This document shows positions 56,801 to 64,000 of a stretch of 64,000 bases of DNA, piece after piece. The notes below the pieces were generated by a model. That model was not told the origin of the DNA. It saw nothing but the letters and a program-made list of their open reading frames with translations, and ran no database searches. Position 1 is the stretch's first letter. Each line of letters begins with the position of its first letter. The stretch is taken from positions 16,347,508-16,411,507 of the forward strand of contig CP154956.1 of NCBI GenBank assembly GCA_039621445.1. Reading direction: 5' to 3'. Both the position numbers and the translations under genes were made by a program. The stretch comes from Euglena gracilis. Lineage: Eukaryota > Euglenida > Euglenophyceae > Euglenales.

Positions 56801-59800
56801 GCCACTAATGGTGGGAACGGTGATTGAGCTTAAGTGCATCTGCAAATTGTCGAGTTTGTGTCTCCATTGTGCTATCTTGTCCAAAAAAGTGCATCTGGAA
56901 ATGGTGGGGCTGAAGACCACGTGGGCATATAAGCGGCTGTGGAGATAGCCTACCTGTGCCGCAACTGCCTGACGAAACTGGCATCTATTCCACATCCCGG
57001 TCATCCTGCGAGCGTGTTTAATTAATGCCTCCGCTCCCCGAAACTCAGCGATGGAAAAGTGCAGCAGACAGTCCACTGTGATTCTATGATGTGAGGGCAA
57101 ATGACGGGCTGGACGGGATTTGTACCCCCAAACAATGCCTCCACATCAGCCGCCCACTTTTGGACCTGAAGCTCTCTGCATGGCCTCTGGACAAGCATTT
57201 GAAGGAGCTGCAAGGATTTCGACAAGCTGAACCCTTTGGGTTGGCAAGTCAGAAATATCGTGGGGAGAGTAGGACGTCCGTGCAGCCCTGCGACCTGTCT
57301 GTGAAATACAGCATTTGTGTCTCCCCAAAGCCTGTCGGCATTTGATTGTTTTTCTCAAACAACGCTTTTCTGAATAATACAATCGTTGTCTGCAAAGACG
57401 GTCTTCTTGGGTGGCAGACTTCGACCCAACTGTTGTGTTTCGTCATGAGCACCAAGTTTCCGCACAGTTCGATGACAACCCACATTTTTTATGAAAAAAA
57501 AGGCTTTCGACAGACAACTTATTGAGACATTCAAATCCAGGGCACAATTTCCCCAGTGGGATGTGAAAGCCTCGTTGGAGCAATGCCATATAGGGGACAG
57601 TAGAGTGCTTGCCAGTTCCCAGTGACAACGGAGCGCCTTGGCGCACAGAAACCAGGGCGTCTCCCGCTGGGATGCCCAGGGCCTGAAAGATGACCGCCAG
57701 CGGCAGCCGCACCGCGACCTCCGCCACGAAGTCCCACGGGTCGTCGCCGTGCGCCGCGACCGCCTCCGCCAAGATGCGCTGCGCCGTAGCCAGGCTGAAT
57801 CCCAACAACCCCGGGGTCAGGGTACTAGTGAGCATTAATGAGTCAGGGTCAGGATATTAATGAGTGGAGAGGGGAGAGGGGGCGGGTCGGACTCCTCGTG
57901 ACAAGAAACTTTAGCCTGAAGCGCCAGAGAAATTATTGCTTGGGCTTGGAAAAAAAGTCCAAAAATCGCCGTTTTGCACACTTTTTTTAATAAAAAAAAA
58001 TCGGCCAAAACACACAACAAAGAAAATTCATCTGTTCCGGCACGAAGTGCCAGACAAAATTTCTGGGGTTTCCTGGGTCCCAAACCCTGGGTCTGAGGGG
58101 AGGTCTGAGGGGGGTTTCACCCCCCCCCCGCTGCGCAAAATGCTCTGGGGTGCCTGCCAGGTGCTGTCCCCCCCCTGGGGGAAGGGTCGTTGCCTTGTGT
58201 TATCGAGGGCAGAAATGTGCGTTAGAATGAGATTTCTGGGAGTTTGGCGCCAAGTTCTTTGGCCCCAGGGGCGGGATCAGGGTGCAGGACTTAAGGACGC
58301 CCCACCGGGGGGTCCAGCTCAGAGGGTGGAAAATTTGGACTGGCTGGAAAAAGGTTGCTGGCTGTCCACAGGAAAGGACCCTCCCCCCTGCCTAGGTTGC
58401 TGAGCCAGGGGTTCGGGACCTCCAGAAACCAAAATTTTGAAAATTTTGGTGTGTGTTTTCACCTATTTTCAAAAAGCTGTGCAAACACGTGATTTTCAGG
58501 CCGTTTTCAAGGCGCAAATTTTTAACAGTGTTTTTTGCTCCAAAAAACGTTTTTTTGCATGGGGAGAGGGGGATCCGGCCACCTCCCACCTTCAGGGGAG
58601 GGGGTCCAGACCAACCCCCCCCCCCCGCTCCATTAATATGACCCCAGGAGGTGCACACTGCGGGAACTCCAAGGCACCCCTGATCCCACCCAGATGGTAG
58701 CTTAAAACGTTTTAACCCCACCCCCGGGGGCTCCAGCCCCTCAGAGAGTCGGTCGACCCAGGGTCGGCCAACCCAACAGTCCAATATTTTCAGAGCACAA
58801 CCTTTCTGTATGCACACTTCCATCTTGTGTTTCTAAAAAAAAATCCCCTTTCGGATTTTCTCCATTCGCGCATATTTGTGCAGTTATTCACCAATTGTTG
58901 GTTTTGGGTCAGTCGACCCTTTGAGGCCCCCCCCAGGAAACTGTCACCTGACAGGTCGGCCAGTGCCGGGGACCCTGACAACTTTCTACATTGACAGGTC
59001 GGTCGGTACCAAGGACCCTGACAGTTTCTGGTTGGGACAGTTTCCCAGTTGGGACCCCGACAGTTTTCTCGGTGGGCATTTCAAGGGAAAGTCAATGAAA
59101 AATGACGCTGACAGGTTGGATGGCACCAAGAACCCAAATAACTTCCCACAACCGTGTGCTGACAGGTTGGCCAGTACCTCGGACGCTGGCAGGTTCTCGG
59201 TCATGACCGTTTCCCGGGGGGGGGGGGGGGGTAAGGGTCGATCGACCCTCTGTTGGGCCAACCAATTGAGTCCTTTAACCCAACAGGCCCACCCCCCCCC
59301 AGTCTCAGCTTGGGGCCTTGACCCCCCTCAGTATGAAGGGGGCCTGACCCTCCCCGTATAAAACCAACACTCGCTTCCCTGGGGCCAGCCACGCCTTAAA
59401 TTCAGCCTGGGCGTGGCCGCGATGGGGCCATCCATCCCTTTCATTGCCTTCGGTGTCACGGAAGGGTGGCAGTGTGAAGGGGAAGGGGAGGCACCAGCAG
59501 GCGACAGGGACTTTTTTAAGACTGGGATTGCCCCCCCCCAACCCATCCACAGGTACCCACCCACCTATCCCCCCGGGGGAGGGCCCGGGGAACCACTTCT
59601 GAGGATTAATTTTGGGTAGAATTTTTTGGTTGTGCCAAAAACAGAGGGATAAAAGCCGGCGGACACACCCACCTTGCCCCCCCCCCCGAGTCCAACCTTA
59701 AAAAAAAATCGCTGGCACCAGGTCACTGCTGCTTCTTGTGGTTTGACCTTAGAGATCAACTCCTCCAAAGATGAAAGGCAGCTATTGGATGGCGGCCCAC

Positions 59801-61455
59801 ATCGAAGAAAGGCGAGAAGGCACCCACACAGCCCCCCCCCAATGCTCACTCGAAGGCCTCTTTCTGAAAAAAAATAAAAAAACCGCATCCGCCAAAGGGG
59901 CAAAAGCAACCCACCCAGAAAACTGGAAAAATGAGCCAAACCTTTTTATGAATTTTGACCAAGCCCGTGGTTCAGCCCACCCCCCTCCAGGGGTTGAACA
60001 AAGACCAGACCATCAAAAGGCACATCCGGCTGCATTCCAGCCGGAACTGTAGGGTCAGAGCACACCCAGTGCCCGGGGAAATCGAGGTAGGAAACCCTGC
60101 CGCCAGACCCGCAGCTCAGCTTGTGCCGACCCGTTGCCGGGGATGTGGCAGGAAGGCTGTGGGGTTTGTCCCCACCTGGGGCGTGGGGGGGGGGGGGTCG
60201 CCCACCACCTCGGGACTGCGGGATTCCCAATCCGCCCTTTCGCCTGCGGCCGGGCAGGCCTCACCGCCACCCGGGTGGGAACGCCCTCACCTGGCGGTGG
60301 CAGCTGGCGGTGGTCGTCCCCGGCCAGGCTGAGCAGCCGCAGCCGCAGGAACTCGAAGAGATCGGCGAACTCCCCAGCGTTGCCGGGGGGCAGTTGGGCT
60401 TGGAGGTGGGGGCTGCGCCGGGCTGGAGATGTTTTCGGATGGACGGCGGAAAACGGATGATGCAGATCCTTCAAGTATCATGACGATGGATGCTCGGGAA
60501 TTCTTCTTCAAGACAAAATAATAAAACACCCCATAATAATATACCCGGGGGGTATATTATTTGGGCTGAAATCGGGGGCCAGGGGGGGGGGTATATTATT
60601 TGGGGGCATATTGTTTGGGCAAACTTTTCAAACCAAAGAGACCCCCAAAAGGAGTATTTTTACCCAATGTCCGACTTTTGCACGTTTTGTCATTTTATTT
60701 TAGGTTGACACTTCCTCGGCTTTTTTTTATAGGTACGGGTCACTTTTACCAAAAATATGCTGTTTTTTTGACAGAAATTCAAGCTTTTATGCCTTGCTTG
60801 ATTTCCCTCTCTTGGGTGTGGCAGGGCGGGGTTATATTATTTGGGCAGCCGAAATCCCGGGCAGGGGGGGTTATGATTTGGGGGGGGGGGTAAATTATTT
60901 GGGGGGGGTACATTATTGGGGAGGGTTTCTAATATGTATAAAAAGGAAGCAAACAAAGTAAAAATAAAGCAAGCAAAATGCAGCTGCAGCAACGTGTAGC
61001 TGGAGAACGGCACAGGCCGGGGACAGATGTTGGCCGACAAAGTCGGACATCTCAGCACACGAAAGGCCAGGGTGTAGTCACTGACCTCCCAGCTGTTCCG
61101 GTCCTCATTCCACTGAACAATGCCAGCGAGCAGTGGTGGGCTGTGTGGAAACACAACCCTTCGGTACATGAAACAAAAAAGCTTAGCCAAAGTTGTTAAA
61201 AGGAACCAAAGCATTGATGTTCCGTATATACACATCGCGCTGTGTGTGTTACATTGTGAATGAAAATGGGAAAAAGAGCTTTTTCTTTTGGATGGGTGCA
61301 AACACGCACAGAAGCAGAACTGGAGTGGCGGTGTACCCACCCCTGGCAAGTACCGCCGGGTCGGCCTCCTTGACCAGCGGGATCAGGTTCCATGAGCGGC
61401 AAATCTTTGTTCTGCACCGTCGGGCCCTCCTCGGGCCATTGTGTCCGAAACACAT
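49716..61455 (-). CDS. Cytochrome P450, bacterial soluble type (about 12 exons)
   Basis: Heme-thiolate monooxygenase; substrate unknown. Exons (minus strand, approximate unless stated below): 61455-61349, 61119-61023, 60369-60308, 57823-57659, 57171-57124, 56777-56675, 56372-56294, 54990-54880, 54343-54305, 53744-53683, 50363-50193, 49813-49716. Landmarks in order: WEVSDYTLAFRVLR, AGDDHRQL (C helix), VRLPLAVIFQALGIPAGD, ANGHKTTA (I helix), NELLR (ExxR), FGSAFHFCPG (heme Cys), and ALPVTW near the C-terminus. The sum is about 380 residues, near the roughly 400 of bacterial CYPs. No N-terminal membrane anchor is seen, unlike typical eukaryotic P450s. Oddities: Lys replaces the usual I-helix acidic residue, and Ala replaces the usual Gly in the heme loop. 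A short exon may be missing between exons 3 and 4. The first exon is tentative. Confidence 0.82.
49971..50148. repeat. (CACGA)n pentanucleotide array and (CA)n in the last P450 intron
   Basis: About 29 units of cacga with a few cacaa variants, then (CA)n to 50148. It is the same kind of array (pentamer plus CA/GT) as 11558-12190, read from the other strand. Confidence 0.95.
50193..50363 (-). CDS. P450 exon 11: heme-binding loop
   Basis: Encodes LQPDRPEARRHLAFGSAFHF, then CPGVNLAKLEAEAALHALLA. The Cys is the heme ligand. The fourth position of FxxGxHxCxG is Ala instead of Gly. Confidence 0.88.
50667..50925. repeat. TATATTTGGGTGG element with (TA)n centre
   Basis: tatatttgggtgg near 50669 and 50708 is mirrored by ccacccaaatataaag near 50895-50910. 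(TA)n spans 50733-50795. Lies in the P450 gene. Confidence 0.65.
51055..51412. repeat. CCCCAAATAATACCCC element, copy 2
   Basis: Ends ccccccaaataatacccc and ggggtattatttgggggg. Shares tggatcatctgacctcc and acttcgaaaaatttcgaaa with 41,697-42,317 in the same orientation. Lies in a P450 intron. Confidence 0.7.
51420..52465. other. P450 intron sequence, including one dispersed repeat
   Basis: 52,060-52,400 is a copy of the tcctggtatccttggaccaa repeat, with the ccccgttcgacgccgttggc phrase. The rest is unassigned. Confidence 0.45.
52466..53466. mobile_element. 1.0-kb TIR element with GTCGGCCGACTAGTCGGCCGAC subrepeats
   Basis: Outer ends gtgccaaacggtagactggg and (reverse complement of right end) gcgcaaggcggtagactggg. 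Inner arms of about 130 bp contain gtagtcggccgactagtcgg and ccgccgacttttaagcc, mirrored on the right. Both sides abut ccccccatgga. Inside, a roughly 110-bp direct duplication carries gggattttgttatttgagg. No transposase frame. Lies in a P450 intron. Confidence 0.75.
53683..53744 (-). CDS. P450 exon 10: VAWHRHTAADPAT
   Basis: Encodes EVWETAAVAWHRHTAADPAT, fitting the 'G..V......AnrDP' segment before the heme loop. The arms around the flanking intron pair well (CAGCGGGGT with accccggctg). Confidence 0.65.
54305..54343 (-). CDS. P450 exon 9: 13-codon micro-exon RRAREAVELVLGC
   Basis: Exactly 39 nt between CTGCGGAA (before) and CCGCAGCGG (after). The joined SPVQR|RRAREAVEL matches the usual P450 'SPVqr..R.A.edvel' strand. 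The downstream continuation is GC-rich intron. Confidence 0.75.
54880..54990 (-). CDS. P450 exon 8: K helix ExxR
   Basis: Encodes ALLALLDRPELLATLGE and KEHLVNELLRFVSPVQR, containing the invariant Glu and Arg of ExxR. The intron then begins CTGCAGCGG. Confidence 0.85.
55040..55380. repeat. GATATCGGAGGCCTTC element, copy 2 (P450 intron)
   Basis: ggggggattgatatcggagg, then cttcagaaaaattgcg and ggaattcctttggtgaaaaa phrases shared with 44,475-44,760. Confidence 0.6.
55381..56280. other. P450 intron sequence
   Basis: Contains (ttttggcaaat)n-like text near 55480-55520, a C-run at about 55783-55797 and unassigned moderate-GC sequence. Confidence 0.4.
56294..56372 (-). CDS. P450 exon 7: I helix ANGHKTTA
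   Basis: Encodes NVFLLLANGHKTTAAFISGA. The oxygen-activating motif is normally AGx(E/D)T(T/S). Here it reads ANGHKTT, with Lys for the acid and one extra residue, but Thr is kept. A stop follows four codons past the likely splice. Confidence 0.72.
56675..56777 (-). CDS. P450 exon 6: H-helix region
   Basis: Encodes RTAQQAVRDFCQWLARVEVD and DAGFLQTL, the amphipathic segment before the I helix. The CAG trio (GCTCAGAG) lies where the intron should begin. Confidence 0.68.
57124..57171 (-). CDS. P450 exon 5: VQKWAADVEALFGG
   Basis: A short frame matching the 'W......lf' helix that follows the lGiP motif. Boundaries are approximate. Confidence 0.55.
57659..57823 (-). CDS. P450 exon 4: LPLAVIFQALGIP
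   Basis: Encodes a helix (LATAQRILAEAVAAHG), then DPWDFVAEVAVRLPLAVIFQ and ALGIPAGD, the D-to-E helix region with the conserved 'lP..vI...lGiP' motif. Confidence 0.82.
57855..58140. repeat. GGTATTAAGTGAGG element, copy 2 (P450 intron)
   Basis: Begins atattaatgagtggagag. Shares cgttttgcacacttttt and ccggcacgaagtgccag with 39,474-39,829. Confidence 0.55.
58141..58925. repeat. P450 intron with a TGCCTGCC family fragment
   Basis: ctggggtgcctgccaggtgctg at 58146-58167 belongs to the TGCCTGCCC family. The remainder has C-runs (58612-58626) but no recognised feature. Confidence 0.4.
58928..59235. repeat. CTGACAGTTTCCCGGG element, uninterrupted copy (P450 intron)
   Basis: ccccaggaaactgtcacctg at the left and catgaccgtttcccggggg at the right, with five ctgacag(g/t)t phrases between. 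It serves as the empty-site reference for the MITE insertion at 32,980. Confidence 0.75.
59492..59715. mobile_element. Probable hAT-like MITE (P450 intron), TSD about GGCACCAG
   Basis: Left caggcgacagggactttttt with aag following; right cttaaaaaaaaatcgctg. ggcaccag precedes the left end and ggcaccag overlaps the right end. Boundaries are uncertain by 1 bp. Confidence 0.65.
60308..60369 (-). CDS. P450 exon 3: C-helix AGDDHRQL
   Basis: Encodes FADLFEFLRLRLLSLAGDDHR, equivalent to the 'DpPdHtrlR' C-helix heme-propionate region. Starts after CTGGGGAG. Confidence 0.7.
60535..60925. repeat. TATATTATTTGGGG element (P450 intron)
   Basis: ataatatacccggggggtat near 60536 and several tatattatttgggg motifs up to 60900. 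Analogous to, but distinct from, the AATAATACCCC family. Confidence 0.55.
61023..61119 (-). CDS. P450 exon 2: WEVSDYTLAFRVLR
   Basis: Matches the 'W.V..Y..a..vL' segment of bacterial P450s and ends near PTLSANIC. Preceded by CTGGCAT. Its downstream arm CCCCGGC pairs with GCTGGGG before exon 3. Confidence 0.72.
61349..61455 (-). CDS. P450 exon 1 (tentative start)
   Basis: Frame ending WNLIPLVKEADPAVL, which joins VQWNEDRNSWEV in exon 2 to give the expected N-terminal beta1 region. M at 61455 gives a basic leader; an upstream exon cannot be excluded. The intron begins TGCCAGG. Confidence 0.55.
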
Positions 61456-62382
61456 CGTTGCTTTTCGGTCACTTGGAGAAAAAATGACTAAAAAGACTGG
61501 TCACTTTCTTTCTTTCTTTCTTTCTTTTTGGCCAGCCAAGTCGACCACTTCACCCCCCCCCCCGGGAGTTGATGGGTTACTCCCAACATGACTCAAAATG
61601 TTCCAACATTTTGTCAAAGGGAGGGGGGGGGGGGCTTCAGTTGGGGTTTGGGGCTCAAAAGCCTGCCGGTGATGACCAGCCACGCCCCCCTGTAGGTGGC
61701 TGCCGCAAAGCAATTGTGTGGCCTGGACTGCAACTCCTGGAGGCTCTGAGCATGTCTGAGTTTGGGGGATGGCCCTGCTCGCTTGGTTGGTGATGGCCCT
61801 GCGTGAGCATGGTTAGAAATGGCCCTACGTAAGGAATGAAGTAAAGGTCCAGACCACCTGCAGCAAAGGAAAACCCAATGTGAAGCACTGGGGCAGGGGG
61901 AATTGTGGTTTTTTTGGCCTCGGTGATCCCCAAGAGTTGTGTTTTCGGGTTTTGGTGTTGTTTTATGTAAAGAAAGTGAAATAGAAAAATGATGTGGAAA
62001 CAATTTCTTTCATCTTGAAGCACCAGGGGGGAATTGTTTGGTTTCTGGAGGGTCCCAAATGAAATGGGGTGTTCCAATGTGGGAGGGAGAACTGGGGTGG
62101 TGGGGGATGGGAGCATTCAACTGGCGCAAATCGCCTGTCAGGGAGCATTTCACAGTTGGTTTGGCGTCGTTGATGTTCCCGTGTGATTTGGAAACAGGAA
62201 GCTGTCCCGTTGGAGGGCCAAACAACAAAACGTTGGCTATCTTTGCAGGTGGATGTTGTCTTTTGTGGAGATGGTTTTCAACGTTGTGAAGATGGAGTAA
62301 AGAACAAAGTTTTGGCCCGTTGGTTGCAATTATGGTTAAACCCCTGTGCCGGTTACAAGATGTTGATTGGAACGACGTCAAC
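61456..62382. other. Sequence upstream of the P450
   Basis: (TTTC)n at 61506-61528, a G-run at about 61622-61634, and otherwise moderate-GC unassigned DNA. It may contain the P450 5' UTR or a missed first exon. Confidence 0.4.
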
Positions 62383-64000
62383 TTAGGCGGCGCATCTCGC
62401 ACTTAAGCTTTTTTTCTTTGTCGATGTGCGCAATTGCGCACATCGACATTTTTTACAAAATTCTTGAACCGCCAAAAGCACCTGGTGAAACAGCAATATA
62501 TCACATCAGGTGATGACAGGGGGTCGCACTTAAGCATCCACAAGGCCGTCATTAACCTCCCGGTTCAGCAGCAGCCACTGAGGTGGCATTGTTGTCCCCC
62601 ACAACTGGAACGGTGGACATGGGGGGGGGGGGGGCGGGCAAGTTGTTGGTCCACGGAAACAGTGGAAAAGGGGAGCGTCATAAGGGGGGGCACAAAACTA
62701 ATTTTTTTGGAGGGAGAGAGAATATTTAATGTTTGCACCTGGTTGGGTTGCATGAAATTAATGAGACTCAGAACTCTGATATTTTGCACAAAAAGTGGTA
62801 CGTTGCCTGTTTTCTGCGGAAAAAATGAGGCATCGTTGTGGCAAAAACGGATAAAATGATTCCCAGCCAAGGAAACAAGAAGATTACGCACACGTAATTT
62901 TGACATTTTGGACGTCTTTTTAAGAAAACTGTCCAGCAATCACGGGGGGTGTTACACATCATCAATTCATCCCGCGCAACTTCCAAACCGATGACAAGAA
63001 AAAGATCGGTCGAACGGGTCGGAGATAAGGCATGCAAATCTTGCCCTTGCAGAGGACAAACTTTCTCCTGTCATTGAATATGTTCCACTGCATGTTTTGC
63101 AGAATATAAAAACCAGAATTTCTTCATCACACAATAGTTTCAAAAGTTTTGCATCCGAAATAGTCGGTGCGCGCAAGTGCGCGCATCAACTTTTAAAGAT
63201 GAAGAGCACCCCATAATACGGAGTTAAAACAAAGGTACATTTACAAGACAGCTCTTTGTTAGACATTACAAAAGGTACCCATTCAAAATCCTTGCCCCAA
63301 CCTTTACTTCTAGAGCCAAGAAAAGGCAGGTGTTCTGATTCATGTGGTAATATAAAAATGTGGAGCATATTTCTCAAATTTCAAGTGGTTGGTGCGCGCA
63401 AATGCGCACATCAACCATTCACATATTTGCGCACACCGACCACATGTCTATTTTGTGCCAGTGGTTGGTGTGCACATTTGCACACATCGACCGCAAATTT
63501 ATTTTGTATGTGGCCGATGTGCGCATTTGCGCACATCGACCATCTACAAATACACAACACAAAATAGACATGACGTCGGTGTGCGCAAATGCACAAATAG
63601 ACCCTCATTTCATAAATTTGGTTCCCGTGTGTTCCATCGCAAGACACACATTTTGATCCGTCGATAGCAGCAGAATTCTGGAAATGCTTTTGTACCACAA
63701 TTATCGTCCCATTTACTGTACATCACATTGTCCAAATGGTGGACAGTGGACCCCATTCAAAGAGGTGTGCATTTCCTGGCAGTTACAGCCGTTACAGCCA
63801 GAGTGTACAACCCACCTGTTTTACAGACGACAACACCAATCTGTCGCACAGCTCGTTTACGATGATGGCTTGAAACCTGTGTGTTTCCTAACCTGTATCG
63901 TGAGCTGTGAATCTCGACTGTTGCTGCAAAACACAATCCAAGGCGCAAGTGGCGGTATTTTCAGGGCCACCACTTCACCAGGCGACGCCGTTGCTCGTGT
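62383..64000. mobile_element. Second element of the TTAGGCGGC family, left end only, with palindromes
   Basis: Starts ttaggcggcgcatctcgcac followed by ttaag, matching the ends of the 19,021-21,953 element at about 20 of 24 positions. A perfect 28-bp palindrome lies at 62420-62447 (arms gtcgatgtgcgcaa). Related imperfect palindromes (cgatgtgcgcatttgcgcac) cluster at 63165-63600. The palindrome core differs from the first element (GTGCGCA versus TTGCGC), so the two are different subfamilies. No transposase frame; the right end is outside the window. Confidence 0.72.

Noticed and set aside
49716-61455. Reading the P450 as bacterial contamination
   Set aside because: The coding sequence is broken into about 12 short exons by long repeat-rich introns with paired ends, as in the SDR genes beside it.
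62010-62402. A 130-codon minus-strand frame as a missing first P450 exon
   Set aside because: No similarity to P450 N-termini, and its start runs into the transposable element end; kept as unassigned.
63165-63600. Regularly spaced palindromic repeats that look like a CRISPR array
   Set aside because: Repeats are imperfect palindromes with variable spacing, in an element whose relative has similar palindromes; no cas genes, and the host is eukaryotic.

Overview
This window looks like nuclear DNA of a euglenid alga, or possibly another protist with non-canonical introns. It has a few small GC-rich exons in very long, repeat-filled introns and spacers. It has no operons, bacterial-style genes or convincing RNA genes. 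The main evidence for a euglenid is the introns. Where neighbouring exons can be placed by protein homology, most introns lack GT-AG ends. Instead they carry CAG about 3 nt inside the 5' end and CTG about 5 nt before the 3' end, set in complementary arms. This matches the nonconventional intron pattern of euglenids as I recall it.

Three genes can be reconstructed by joining exons, all on the minus strand. From right to left they are: a cytochrome P450 of bacterial soluble type (about 61.5 to 49.7 kb, about 12 exons); a complete short-chain dehydrogenase/reductase, SDR2 (29.9 to 22.2 kb, about 10 exons); and the 5' part of a close paralogue, SDR1 (3.3 kb to the left window edge). One more convincing orphan exon lies at 37.0-37.2 kb. 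Several GC-rich islands (4.6, 6.2, 11.4, 14.1, 45.5 kb) may be exons but could not be assigned. Two SDRs and a P450 on one strand suggest a small oxidative-metabolism neighbourhood, but no pathway can be named.

The rest is mobile and repetitive DNA. The clearest family is hAT-like MITEs with terminal inverted repeats of the type CAGGGG(A/T)TTT...CTTAAG and 8-bp target duplications. I found them at 8710, 12484, 14469 (with elements nested inside it), 14630, 32980, 36671 and 43187, with probable copies at 22296, 25121 and 59492. A separate 2.93-kb element at 19021-21953 has 24-25-bp inverted ends, a 6-bp target duplication and many internal palindromes. A relative starts at 62383 and runs off the right edge. 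At least eight further dispersed families recur, together with pentanucleotide, CA/GT, AT, minisatellite and CCCCATAC arrays and unusually many long G/C runs.

The observation most worth following up is geometric. The intron rule (3 nt, CAG...CTG, 5 nt) has the dimensions expected if a MITE with CAG...CTG ends and an 8-bp target duplication were spliced out together with one copy of the duplication, because 3 + 5 = 8. The window holds both the intact MITEs and the introns, so it offers a direct test of MITEs as a source of these introns.
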